From contig NZ_JASJOM010000010.1 of NCBI RefSeq assembly GCF_030271255.1, positions 1-64,000 on the forward strand: DNA of 64,000 bases, read 5' to 3'. Positions 1 to 7,332 of the stretch are shown here, one piece after another. The position numbers and the translations under genes were made by a program. Source of the DNA: Peribacillus folii (lineage in GTDB: Bacteria; Bacillota; Bacilli; Bacillales; DSM-1321). Below the pieces are notes generated by a model. It did not search any database. It was given only the letters and a program-made list of their open reading frames with translations, and was not told the origin of the DNA. Each line of letters starts with the position of its first letter. Position 1 is the stretch's first letter.

Positions 1-188
1 AACCTATCTATGCGAAACGCAAAGAAACGATTGAGCGTGTATTCGCAGATGCAAAAGAAAAGCATGGTATGCGTTGGACTACTTTAAGGGGACTTAAAAA
101 ATTGTCGATGCAAGCGATGCTTACTTTCGCTGCCATGAATATAAAGAAGATGGCCAATTGGACATGGAAAGGTCCAAAAATGGCCTAA
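1..188 (+). CDS. IS1182-family transposase, C-terminal end (cut by window edge)
   Basis: The reading frame from base 3 to the TAA at 186-188 gives 61 residues containing KRKETIERVFADAKEKHGMR followed by TTLRGLKKLSMQAML, the conserved end of the DDE domain of IS1182/IS1380-like transposases (the ERVFADAKEKHGMR motif carries the last catalytic Glu). The 5' part lies outside the window. A decayed, inverted piece of the same transposase lies at about 5815-5995. The frame ends cleanly, so this copy may belong to an intact element. Confidence 0.85.
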   Translation, partial: PIYAKRKETIERVFADAKEKHGMRWTTLRGLKKLSMQAMLTFAAMNIKKMANWTWKGPKMA

Positions 189-247
189 CATGGTGGGCTC
201 GTAGAGCTTCAATCTCTTAACTATAGGTAAAAATCAATAGGGAATTT

Positions 248-288
248 CAAAAGGGGGTACGGAATTTAATAATTCCGTACCCCTTTTG
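248..288 (+). terminator. Hairpin downstream of the transposase
   Basis: Near-perfect inverted repeat: CAAAAGGGGGTACGGAATT, a 4-base loop, then AATTCCGTACCCCTTTTG (one extra G on the left arm). It ends in TTTT and lies 60 bases after the transposase stop. It is probably a rho-independent terminator belonging to the IS end; it could also be part of the element's terminal structure. Confidence 0.6.
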
Positions 289-299
289 TCTACAAACAG

Positions 300-326
300 A
301 AAGGAGCCTGAGGGGCTCCTTTTTTT
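300..326 (+). terminator. Rho-independent terminator
   Basis: Stem AGGAGCC/GGCTCCT with loop TGAGG followed by seven T on the + strand. It lies between the IS end and the small minus-strand ORF. The flanking A-run makes it weakly bidirectional. Confidence 0.7.
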
Positions 327-337
327 AGTTCGGCCGC

Positions 338-433
338 TTAATGGTACCCGTTCTTTCCGTTTGCAGAACCAGACGTTTTATGGTTCGAGCCTTTTTTACC
401 TTTTTGCTTTGTGCTGCCATCCTTTTTACTCAT
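338..433 (-). CDS. Tiny basic hydrophilic protein (31 aa), unknown
   Basis: A 31-residue ORF, ATG at 433 and TAA at 338. It has a strong AGGAGGAG ribosome binding site 8 bases upstream, which is the main reason to believe it. The peptide is rich in Lys, Gly, Ser and Asn (begins MSKKDGSTKQKGKKGSNHKT), has no hydrophobic segment, and resembles the low-complexity minor spore proteins in composition only; I recognise no family. Not in an operon with yfkH, which starts further upstream and reads the same way after a gap of about 85 bases. Confidence 0.55.
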   Translation of the reverse strand: MSKKDGSTKQKGKKGSNHKTSGSANGKNGYH

Positions 434-519
434 AAAAAAACTCCTCCTTCACAAAAGTTGTCATTTCTTGAATAGTATTTGCAGCAAGCATGCTCACCAT
501 TACGGGAAGTCAAGGAAGC

Positions 520-1359
520 TCACTCACATTCTGGATTTTTCATTTCGCTTAAGAGGGCATTTATTTCCCCGCCCAGGATAATGATGAGTCCTGATAAATA
601 AAACCAGATCATCAAAACGATGATTCCCCCAAGACTTCCGTATGTTGCTGAATAATTGGCGAATTTATCGACATAAAAGGAAAACAAAAAGGAAACTAGG
701 CTCCAGCCTGCCGTTGCAAAGATAGCACCAGGCAGCACAGTTAAGCATCTTAGCCTTTTGTTAGGTGCAATCCAGTAAAGAATCGTAAACACGATCATGA
801 ATACAATCGTGCTGACCACCCAACGCAGTTGATTCCAAATCGTCAGGAACTCGTCGGATTGCCCAATTTCAGAAAACAGGAAAACCCCGATTTGCTTACC
901 GAATACCGGCAGCAGTAATACGACAATAAAAACGAAAATCATCGCTAAGGTGAGCAAAATCGACATTCCCCGGGAAATAAAGAAAGTTCGACTTTCTTTT
1001 ACACCATATGCGTGGTTAAACGCTTTAATGATTGCATTCATTCCATTTGAGGCCGACCAAATCGTTCCGATGATACCAAACGACAATAATGTCCCGTTCG
1101 CTTCCATCACTTCCGATAAATTGGCCTCGATGATCTTCATCGAATCGTCAGGTGCATACGAACGGACAGTATTTAATATATCTTCTTGGGAAAATGGCAG
1201 ATAGGCCAATAAAGTGAACAAGAAAATTAATAACGGAAACAAGGAGAGCAGGAAGAAATAAGACAGCTGGGCTGCCAATCCCGTCACTTCATCCATCTGC
1301 AGCCGTTTAATGAAAGCCTTGAAGAATGAGCCTTTCAGCCATTCCTTTTTATTGGCCAT
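520..1359 (-). CDS. yfkH: YihY/BrkB-family inner membrane protein (YfkH-like)
   Basis: A 279-residue integral membrane protein of the YihY (virulence factor BrkB) family, function unknown. Visible family signatures: DEVTGLAAQLSYFFLLSLFPLLI near the N-terminus, GIIGTIWSASNGMNAI around residue 95, and the C-terminal NYSATYGSLGGIIVLMIWFYLSG segment; about six transmembrane helices. The SD sequence GGTGGAGG almost touches the ATG, an unusually short spacing, but there is no better in-frame start. It lies 16 bases behind the YtxH gene, so the two are probably co-transcribed. A paralogue lies at 22449-23315. Naming follows B. subtilis yfkH, whose neighbours yfkK and yfkM are also here. Confidence 0.85.
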   Translation of the reverse strand: MANKKEWLKGSFFKAFIKRLQMDEVTGLAAQLSYFFLLSLFPLLIFLFTLLAYLPFSQEDILNTVRSYAPDDSMKIIEANLSEVMEANGTLLSFGIIGTIWSASNGMNAIIKAFNHAYGVKESRTFFISRGMSILLTLAMIFVFIVVLLLPVFGKQIGVFLFSEIGQSDEFLTIWNQLRWVVSTIVFMIVFTILYWIAPNKRLRCLTVLPGAIFATAGWSLVSFLFSFYVDKFANYSATYGSLGGIIVLMIWFYLSGLIIILGGEINALLSEMKNPECE

Positions 1360-1375
1360 ACCTCCACCCCATTTT

Positions 1376-1777
1376 CTAATTTAAGGAAAGCCGGTTTTCC
1401 GAATGAGCATTCGCTGACGATTCATCCTCATTCTCGGCAGTGAAGACCTCCTTCGTCTCCATCACCACTTGAGCAACTTGTGCTGGAATATCTTTCATTT
1501 CCTCGACTTTTTGGGAAATGAACGTTACATCATCAGAAATCTTTTCAACCGTTGATCGGACCTTCTTTGATGTTTCCCGCACTTGGGAAAGAAACCCATT
1601 GGGATTCTTTACAAAATCCCTTACATTACCCATGCAGCTTTTACTGTTATCCAATACAGACGTACGGGTCGTTTTATCGAAAAGGCTTACTACAGCCCCT
1701 GCAACCGCCCCTATAATGATCGCTTGCATAAATTTGCTTTTCTTTTCACTATTATATTCTTCTCGAATGTTGCTCAT
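1376..1777 (-). CDS. YtxH domain general stress protein
   Basis: A 133-residue protein with one hydrophobic segment (about residues 17-32, FMQAIIIGAVAGAVVSLF), followed by a long amphipathic, probably coiled-coil tail with repeated Val/Thr/Glu residues, the arrangement of YtxH-domain proteins. These are small membrane-anchored stress proteins of unknown biochemical role. ATG at 1777 with a clear AGGAGGAG site. Directly upstream of the yfkH-like gene. A sigma-B-like promoter and a TATAAT box lie upstream, in keeping with stress induction. Confidence 0.75.
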   Translation of the reverse strand: MSNIREEYNSEKKSKFMQAIIIGAVAGAVVSLFDKTTRTSVLDNSKSCMGNVRDFVKNPNGFLSQVRETSKKVRSTVEKISDDVTFISQKVEEMKDIPAQVAQVVMETKEVFTAENEDESSANAHSENRLSLN

Positions 1778-1862
1778 ATATTCTCCTCCTCGTCATATAT
1801 TGATTGATGGATAATGGTATCTATCTCCATTATACAATGTTTATATAAGTTTTTTCCTATCT

Positions 1863-1888
1863 TTTCCCAAACCCGACCACTTTAAAAC
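1863..1888 (-). promoter_or_regulatory. Sigma-B-like promoter upstream of the ytxH-yfkH pair
   Basis: Read on the minus strand: GTTTTA, 14 bases, GGGAAA, close to the general stress consensus GTTTAA-N13-15-GGGTAT. A separate sigma-A type TATAAT lies closer to the gene (complement of 1829-1834). The same GTTTTA-N14-GGGAA form occurs before yfkM. Confidence 0.45.
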
Positions 1889-2007
1889 GCGGATTCCATC
1901 GAGTGAATTGGGTTTCATGCTTCTTTTCAGTCCCAATATCCATTGACTTCTATGGGCAATCATGCAAAGATGAAAATAATTTAGGAACGCTTGAAAGGAT
2001 GAGGAAA

Positions 2008-2232
2008 ATGGACTTAACTCAAAACACGGCCGAAAGCGTCGAGTTTATGGTGGAAGCAATAAAAGATAAATTGAAAGTGATGAACTTCGGTGCCATCAAA
2101 TCCACCCATTTTGATATCGATATGTATGAAGATCTTCATGACATATATCAAATGGTCATGAAAAAAACGAATTTCAGTGTCCGTGAAATGGAAGCAATCG
2201 CTGAAGAACTTGGAAGACTGCGCAATAAGTAA
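2008..2232 (+). CDS. yfkK: UPF0435/DUF1128 protein YfkK
   Basis: A 74-residue soluble protein matching the DUF1128 (UPF0435) family, e.g. B. subtilis YfkK: SVEFMVEAIKDKL near the start and FSVREMEAIAEELGRLR at the end. Function unknown. The open frame extends further upstream to 1903, but the ATG at 2008 is preferred. It has AAAGGATGAGG just upstream and matches the family's normal start (M-x-L-T-x-N). Monocistronic, followed by its own terminator. Confidence 0.85.
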   Translation: MDLTQNTAESVEFMVEAIKDKLKVMNFGAIKSTHFDIDMYEDLHDIYQMVMKKTNFSVREMEAIAEELGRLRNK

Positions 2233-2239
2233 ACGATCG

Positions 2240-2272
2240 AATCCTCCCAAATTGGTGAGGATTTTTCTTTTT
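2240..2272 (+). terminator. Terminator after yfkK
   Basis: Stem AATCCTC-CCAA / TTGG-GAGGATT followed by a long T-rich tract. Confidence 0.8.
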
Positions 2273-2326
2273 TTTTGGATTTCTGCTACATTTGATATAT
2301 AGAAAAAGAGATAGGAGTGGAAAAGC

Positions 2327-3592
2327 ATGGTGGAAAGAAGGACGCCAATAAGTATCGCAGAAGCCGTCAATAAAGTGATGGAATACAAATTGGATGGACA
2401 AATGGAATGGGTTCCGCTGGATGAAAGCCAGCATCGTTTTTTGGCAAAAGATATTACAGCTAAAAATGATGTTCCGCATTTTAACCGCTCGCCATATGAT
2501 GGCTTCGCTCTCCGGTCAAAGGATACCGAAAAGGGTTCCATCCATAACCCTCTCACGTTCGAGGTGGTGGAAGAGCTGGCTGCGGGTATGGTATCGACCG
2601 TCCCTATACAGCAAAACCAAGCGGCCCGGATCATGACCGGTGCTCAATTGCCCGCTGGATGCGATGCCGTCATCATGCTCGAGCTGACCAAGGAATCGGA
2701 GATGGACGGAAAGAAATACATATCATTCAAACGCTCCCTTGAGGAAGGGGAAAATGTTTCATTCCAAGGAGAGGACGCCAGTGAAGGCGATATTCTCGTA
2801 AAAAAAGGCACATATATCAATCCAGGTATCATTGGCTTACTAGCCACTTTCGGATATGCCGAAGTCCCTGTTGCCGCCAAGCCTATCATAGGATTATTCG
2901 CTACAGGTTCGGAGCTCCTCGATGTTCATGAACCCTTACAGCCTGGGAAAATCCGCAATAGCAACTCGCATGCCATCTCTGCCCAGATCGAAAGGGCTGG
3001 AGGAGAAGTCCGTTATTATGGAAAGCTTAAGGATGAATTTCCATCAAGCTATGCTGCAATCTCAAAGGCTTTGGAGGAAGTTGATCTGCTGATTACAACT
3101 GGAGGCGTATCCGTCGGTGACTTCGACCTTCTTCCAGAGATATATCAAAAACTAGGTGCAGATGTGTTATTCAACAAAGTGGCCATGCGCCCCGGAAGCG
3201 TTACTACTGTTGCCGTCTATCGAAATAAATTTTTATTCGGTATATCGGGCAACCCATCTGCTTGTTATGTCGGCTTTGAACTATTTGTGAGACCGGTCAT
3301 CCGGACGATGCTGTTTTCGGAACAGCCGCATTTACGTAAAGAGTCCGCTCGATTGGCAGATGACATCCTAAAGCCCAACCCATTCACCCGTCTCCTGCGA
3401 ACACGATTGTATTACGAATTAGGCCAGTTGAGAGTAACCCCCAGCGGTGTGGATAAATCCAATATAACCACTAGCCTGGCAGGTGCCAATGCACTGACCG
3501 TCCTGCCTGGAGGAAGTCGTAATTTTCACTCGGGGGATATCGTGGAGATCCTCTTGCTCGAGGACCAGGAAGGCAGCAGTTGGCCGTGGTGA
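2327..3592 (+). CDS. moeA: Molybdopterin molybdotransferase MoeA
   Basis: Inserts molybdate into adenylylated molybdopterin in the last step of molybdenum cofactor synthesis (cytoplasm). The 421 residues are normal for the family. Visible motifs: FNRSPYDGFALRS near residue 50, the RIMTGAQLPAGCDAVIMLE segment, the MoCF-binding domain with ATGSELLD, and TTGGVSVGDFD plus GISGNPSACYVGFELF. ATG with AGGAG 10 bases upstream. It overlaps the following mobB by 13 bases, a two-gene operon. A molybdopterin oxidoreductase that would use the cofactor is encoded at 33865-35910. Confidence 0.95.
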   Translation: MVERRTPISIAEAVNKVMEYKLDGQMEWVPLDESQHRFLAKDITAKNDVPHFNRSPYDGFALRSKDTEKGSIHNPLTFEVVEELAAGMVSTVPIQQNQAARIMTGAQLPAGCDAVIMLELTKESEMDGKKYISFKRSLEEGENVSFQGEDASEGDILVKKGTYINPGIIGLLATFGYAEVPVAAKPIIGLFATGSELLDVHEPLQPGKIRNSNSHAISAQIERAGGEVRYYGKLKDEFPSSYAAISKALEEVDLLITTGGVSVGDFDLLPEIYQKLGADVLFNKVAMRPGSVTTVAVYRNKFLFGISGNPSACYVGFELFVRPVIRTMLFSEQPHLRKESARLADDILKPNPFTRLLRTRLYYELGQLRVTPSGVDKSNITTSLAGANALTVLPGGSRNFHSGDIVEILLLEDQEGSSWPW

Positions 3593-4152
3593 AGCCGTTT
3601 ATTTTCCAGGTTGTTGGCTATCAGAATAGAGGAAAGACGACATTCATAAAGAAGGTCATCATGAAGCTTCGTGAAGTGAATGTGGAGGTGGCCGTATTAA
3701 AGCACCATGGCCATGGGGGAAAGCCGAATATCAATAATGTAAAGGATTCGCATAATCATTTTCAGGCCGGGGCGATAGCTTCGCTTGTCGAAGGGGACGG
3801 ATCATTGGAATTGCTCGGCAGTTTCAATAGTGAACCTCCAATCACTGAGCTGATTCAATTATTGGGGCTTTTTCATCCAGATGTGATTTTAATTGAAGGA
3901 CATAAGCAAAAGGACTTTCCAAAGCTCGTCCTGATCAAAGAAGAAAGTGACCTTCTTTTATTGGAGCGACTTACTAATGTCAAAGCGGCCGTGGCTTGGC
4001 CTGATTGCCTTGAACGAACCAGGAAGCAAGCTTCCGTGCCTGTCTTTTCCTTGGATGCGGACCAATTCTTTGAATGGTTTTTAGAACAAATTTTAGGATG
4101 GCACAATGCTCATTCAATTGCATTAAGGAAATCCGACGACGGAGACCGATGA
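3580..4152 (+). CDS. mobB: Molybdopterin-guanine dinucleotide biosynthesis protein MobB
   Basis: A P-loop GTPase (190 aa) that assists formation of the guanine dinucleotide form of the molybdenum cofactor. Walker A is GYQNRGKTTF at residues 13-22; the family motifs LKHHGHGG and LIEGHK are present. The start is a TTG inside the end of moeA with AGGAAGG upstream. It gives the N-terminus MAVVKPF, which matches B. subtilis MobB (MALVRPF). Translationally coupled to moeA. Confidence 0.9.
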   Translation: MAVVKPFIFQVVGYQNRGKTTFIKKVIMKLREVNVEVAVLKHHGHGGKPNINNVKDSHNHFQAGAIASLVEGDGSLELLGSFNSEPPITELIQLLGLFHPDVILIEGHKQKDFPKLVLIKEESDLLLLERLTNVKAAVAWPDCLERTRKQASVPVFSLDADQFFEWFLEQILGWHNAHSIALRKSDDGDR

Positions 4153-4273
4153 TTTCCGATTGCAGAAAGTGATCGCTGCAAAGGTGATCGATGTTCCGAA
4201 TGCTACTGCTGCTGGATCTGACAATGAATGAACTCGGTCATCACTACGTTCATCCTCGCCGGCTCAAAATTTA

Positions 4274-4307
4274 AAAGGTTCCGGAATGCGATCATTCCGG
4301 AACCTTT
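4274..4307. terminator. Bidirectional terminator between mobB and map
   Basis: Perfect 15-bp inverted repeat (AAAGGTTCCGGAATG, loop CGAT) between two convergent genes. T-runs on each side are short. Confidence 0.8.
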
Positions 4308-4313
4308 CGTCTA

Positions 4314-5060
4314 TCATTGCTCCGTCAAAATAAGCGGACCGTTTTTGGTTATGGCGATCGTGTGCTCGTATTGGGCAGAATATTTGCCGTCTGCAGTGGA
4401 AGCGGTCCATCCATTTGAATCCCTCGTGGCCTTATATGTACCTACGTTGACCATCGGCTCGATCGTGAATACCATGCCTTCCTTAAGGCGCGGCCCTTTA
4501 TTCGGCAGCCCATAATGCGGAACCTGCGGCTCCTCATGAATGACATTCCCTATTCCATGCCCGATGAAATCGCGAACGACCGAAAAGCCCTCCGCCTCGA
4601 CATATGATTGGATGGCATGACCGATATCACCTATCCGATTGCCTGCCAGACTCACTTCGATAGCTTTATATAAAGAATCCTTCGTCACCTGCACCAAATG
4701 TTCCGTTTCCTTCGAAACCTTGCCGACCGTATACGTCCAGGCCGAGTCGGCAAGGGCTCCGTTATGATTGACGACCATATCAATCGTTACGATATCCCCA
4801 TTTTTCAAAGGTGTTTTACGAGGGAATCCATGGCAGATTTCTTCATTTATGCTTGCACATGTCGCATATTCATACCCTTTGTATCCTTTCTGTTCAGGCT
4901 TCGCTCCATGTTTTTTTAGAAACCCCTCGACAAATTCCTCTATTTCCCACGTGGTCACACCGGGAGCGATCATTTTTGCGATCTCCCTATGACAAGCGGC
5001 CAAAATTTTACCTGATTCATGCATCGCTTGAATTTCACGTGCTGACTTTAATACGATCAA
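4314..5060 (-). CDS. map: Methionine aminopeptidase, type I (YflG-like)
   Basis: Removes the initiator methionine from nascent proteins; a dinuclear metal peptidase. The metal ligands of the family are visible in order: Asp in VTIDMVV, Asp in ALADSAWT, His in FIGHGIG, Glu in TIEPMV and Glu in QYEHTI; CHGFP carries the substrate-binding His. About 248 aa, normal length without an N-terminal extension. I choose TTG at 5060 (MIVLKSAREI) because AAGGAAGTG lies 6 bases upstream. The alternative GTG at 5069 would abut the SD sequence. Most likely a second map besides the ribosomal-operon copy. Confidence 0.88.
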   Translation of the reverse strand: MIVLKSAREIQAMHESGKILAACHREIAKMIAPGVTTWEIEEFVEGFLKKHGAKPEQKGYKGYEYATCASINEEICHGFPRKTPLKNGDIVTIDMVVNHNGALADSAWTYTVGKVSKETEHLVQVTKDSLYKAIEVSLAGNRIGDIGHAIQSYVEAEGFSVVRDFIGHGIGNVIHEEPQVPHYGLPNKGPRLKEGMVFTIEPMVNVGTYKATRDSNGWTASTADGKYSAQYEHTIAITKNGPLILTEQ

Positions 5061-5147
5061 TCGTGACACTTCCTTTTTTATTTCGTCTCTCCTTTTATTT
5101 TACTGCAAAGATGGAAGTATATGAATCCTTTAAAGATTATTCCATAA

Positions 5148-5175
5148 AAAAACCCGGCAGCTGCCGGATTTTTAT
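5148..5175 (-). terminator. Terminator of yfkM
   Basis: Palindromic stem CCGGCAGCTGCCGG followed on the minus strand by GTTTTTT. It lies just beyond the yfkM stop. Confidence 0.75.
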
Positions 5176-5690
5176 CATTTCAATAAGTTTAGCGATTCCC
5201 GGTTAAATGCAGGAAGATCTTCAGGTGTTCTGCTGGTCACAAGTTGGTTGCCGCAAACCACAACCTCCTTGTCCAAATAGGTGGCACCTGCATACTCCAT
5301 ATCGACTTTAATAGAGGTATAGCCAGTTGCATGGCGTCCTTCGAGTGCCTTGGCCGTAATCAACAGCTGAGGTCCATGACAAATCGCAAAGACAGGCTTT
5401 TTATCATCCATGAATGCTTTGGCAAATGTTACGAAGCGTTCATCAGCACGCAGCTGGTCAGGCGAGAAACCGCCGGGAATGAACAATGCATCAAAATCCT
5501 CCGCTTTCACTGAATCGATGCTTTCGTCAATCTTGACTTCGACTTCACCTTGTTTTCCTTTAACCGTTTTCCCTTTTTCCATTTCGATCGCCGTCACGGT
5601 ATGGCCCGCTTCCTCAAATGCCCTGGCCGGTTCACTATACTCGGAATCCTCAAACATATTCGTCACTACACATGCAATTTTTTTACTCAT
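5175..5690 (-). CDS. yfkM: DJ-1/PfpI family protein, general stress protein 18 (YfkM)
   Basis: A 171-residue DJ-1/PfpI-fold protein, a family of deglycases/glyoxalases and stress proteins. The nucleophile elbow AICHGPQLL carries the catalytic Cys and His, and IPGGFSPDQLR is the conserved glycine turn. The end TSRTPEDLPAFNRESLNLLK is nearly identical to what I recall of B. subtilis YfkM (GSP18). ATG with GAGGAG upstream. A sigma-B-like promoter lies 58-83 bases upstream, in line with YfkM being a general stress protein. Confidence 0.9.
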   Translation of the reverse strand: MSKKIACVVTNMFEDSEYSEPARAFEEAGHTVTAIEMEKGKTVKGKQGEVEVKIDESIDSVKAEDFDALFIPGGFSPDQLRADERFVTFAKAFMDDKKPVFAICHGPQLLITAKALEGRHATGYTSIKVDMEYAGATYLDKEVVVCGNQLVTSRTPEDLPAFNRESLNLLK

Positions 5691-5747
5691 ATTAAATTCA
5701 TCTCCTCATTTTTTGATCGAATGAACCTATCTTTGTCCTTTATTTAT

Positions 5748-5773
5748 GTTCCCTCCTGTACCGTAAATAAAAC
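5748..5773 (-). promoter_or_regulatory. Sigma-B-like promoter of yfkM
   Basis: On the minus strand: GTTTTA, 14 bases, GGGAAC. It fits the GTTTAA-N13-15-GGGTAT type, and B. subtilis yfkM belongs to the sigma-B regulon. Confidence 0.6.
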
Positions 5774-5814
5774 ACATAAATCATAATCTTCCCTGAAAGC
5801 AATACTGAATCAAT

Positions 5815-5995
5815 CCTTTGGCATCTGCGAATACTCGCTCAATCGTTTTTTTTCGTTTTGCATAGATAGGATTTACATCATGATGGTGGCGCAAAATCTG
5901 ACCTTCCATAAAATGTTCATCGTATACGCAGTCATGTTTGCGAAAGAACCACTCTTTTGTGCGAGGGTGTGTATAGGGTAAAGCCGGTATGATTC
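5815..5995 (-). pseudogene. Decayed IS1182-family transposase remnant
   Basis: The minus strand reads PALPYTHPRTKEWFFRKHD, then VYDEHF, then GQILRHHHDVNPIYAKRK and TIERVFADAK. These are pieces of the C-terminal half of the same IS1182-type transposase as at the left window edge (shared PIYAKRK-TIERVFADAK). The zinc-like Cys-rich part that should separate VYDEHF from PIYAKRK is deleted, and the match stops abruptly after FADAK. It is an old, internally deleted fragment, not a gene. Confidence 0.75.
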
Positions 5996-6009
5996 AATAT
6001 TAGGGAAAA

Positions 6010-6217
6010 GGGCTCTATCTAAAAACAAAGTTGGTTGGAGAGGGTGTTCGAGACTCCTGCGGGAAGTGCGGGTCACGGGAGTAATCAGAGGCTGAAAAGC
6101 CGAGGAGGCTCCCGGACCGCCTCTGTAAGCTAAGTGCCTGGAGAGGAAATCAACGGCCCTAAGCACCAACTCATAAAAATAGACAAACTCGATTTTCATC
6201 GAGCTTGCCTATAGTCT
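6010..6217. repeat. Bacillus-type interspersed repeat, copy 1
   Basis: A GC-rich, highly structured stretch containing GACTCCTGCGGGAA, GCCGAGGAGGCTC, CCGCCTCTGTAAGC, AAGTGCCTGGAG and GGAAATCAACGG. These words characterise a family of non-coding repeats scattered through Bacillaceae chromosomes. It ends with a hairpin (CTCGATTTTCATCGAG, 6189-6204). Open frames across it are accidental. A degenerate second copy is at about 22180-22290. Together with the IS remnant it fills the 565-base gap between yfkM and the comFB-like gene. Confidence 0.65.
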
Positions 6218-6256
6218 GAGATAAGGCAGCTAATGCCCTATCTTCCCTCCTGTTAG

Positions 6257-6532
6257 TCAATGTTTAGGATATTGCCCCACAACATGTATGGCATTGATGA
6301 TTCTTTTATTGATCCATTTCCGGTTTTCTTCCGTATTCAGATTCTCAAATATCCGCAGACGTCCTTCTTCTGTGGTTACATAGTAGTTTGGCATATTATT
6401 CAATGATAAAGTGATGATATCATTTTTACATTTTCTGCATGAACAAAAGGTTTGGTATTCCATGCCTGACATTAAAACCTGAACCCACGTGACTACGATT
6501 TCTTCCATCACATTTGTATATTCTCTATCCAT
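6257..6532 (-). CDS. ComFB-family protein
   Basis: A 91-residue protein with the Cys cluster CSCRKCKNDIITLSLNNM and PNYYVTTEEG. This matches the late competence protein ComFB family (B. subtilis ComFB has CTCQVCQNDVLALSLNKV), likely a small metal-binding or regulatory protein; biochemical role unknown. ATG at 6532 is chosen over the longer frame because GAAGGAG lies 6 bases upstream. It follows motB by 44 bases on the same strand, so it is probably part of the motAB transcript. Confidence 0.75.
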   Translation of the reverse strand: MDREYTNVMEEIVVTWVQVLMSGMEYQTFCSCRKCKNDIITLSLNNMPNYYVTTEEGRLRIFENLNTEENRKWINKRIINAIHVVGQYPKH

Positions 6533-6576
6533 TTTTGCTCCTTCAAAAAGTAAAACCCGTCCATTCCAGACAGGTT

Positions 6577-7332
6577 TCACTGATTTATTGCTGTCCGCGG
6601 AACAATCAGGATTTCAACTCTCCGATTTTTCGCTCTACCTTTTTTCGTATCGTTAGAAGCCACCGGCTTGAATTCCCCATGTCCTTTAGCACTGAACATC
6701 TCAGGGTCCAACTCTTTATTTTCGAGAAGGAGCTTCATGAAATTCACCGATCGCATCACGCTCAGATCCCAGTTGGATTGATATTGATAATTCTTGATCG
6801 GAATATTATCGGTATGCCCGCTTACGATGATATTTCGGGGCAAGTCCATGACCAGCAAAGCGGAAATTTCCTTGGCGATTTTCCGGTTTTCACTTCTAAC
6901 TTCAGCCACACCCGATTCAAACAGAACATTTTCCCTTATCGAAATCAACATGCCTTCATCGGTAAGGTTCGTTCCCAACTTATCCGTTAAATCATTCTTT
7001 TTGATATAGGCGTCGACACGCTTCTTCACTTCTTTAAGCTCTTCCTGCTCATTTTTCCCTAATTTCTCAAGATCCTCCGCACCTGCCTTTTGCTCTGGCG
7101 ATGTGGGCTCATTGCTTGGGGAATCACTCGGGAATTCCATAAATCCCGATCCGCTCGTAAACACCTGGTTAAAGACATTGGACAATTGCTGGAACTTAAC
7201 GGCATCCACCGAACTCGAAGCGAACAAAACGATAAAAAGAGCCAGAAGCAATGTTAGGATATCAGCATAAGGGACCAGCCACGACTCATCGATATGCTCT
7301 TCATGCCTTTGTTTCTTTTTCCGCCTAGCCAT
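6577..7332 (-). CDS. motB: Flagellar motor stator protein MotB
   Basis: The peptidoglycan-anchored half of the flagellar stator. A single transmembrane helix (residues about 20-40) starts with VPYADILTLLLALFIVLFAS, in which Asp24 is the proton-binding residue. A plug/linker rich in Glu and Lys follows. The C-terminal OmpA-like domain has IIVSGHTDNIPI and NRRVEILIVPR. 251 aa, very like B. subtilis MotB, so proton-driven is more likely than the sodium-type MotS. Its start overlaps the end of motA by 8 bases. Confidence 0.95.
   Translation of the reverse strand: MARRKKKQRHEEHIDESWLVPYADILTLLLALFIVLFASSSVDAVKFQQLSNVFNQVFTSGSGFMEFPSDSPSNEPTSPEQKAGAEDLEKLGKNEQEELKEVKKRVDAYIKKNDLTDKLGTNLTDEGMLISIRENVLFESGVAEVRSENRKIAKEISALLVMDLPRNIIVSGHTDNIPIKNYQYQSNWDLSVMRSVNFMKLLLENKELDPEMFSAKGHGEFKPVASNDTKKGRAKNRRVEILIVPRTAINQ

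Noticed and set aside
2014..2634. 206-codon minus-strand open frame opposite yfkK and moeA
   Set aside because: Antisense to two well-supported genes and no SD or family match.
5873..6199. 108-codon minus-strand open frame
   Set aside because: It runs through the interspersed repeat and the IS scar, has no SD sequence and no family likeness; such frames are common in this GC-rich repeat.
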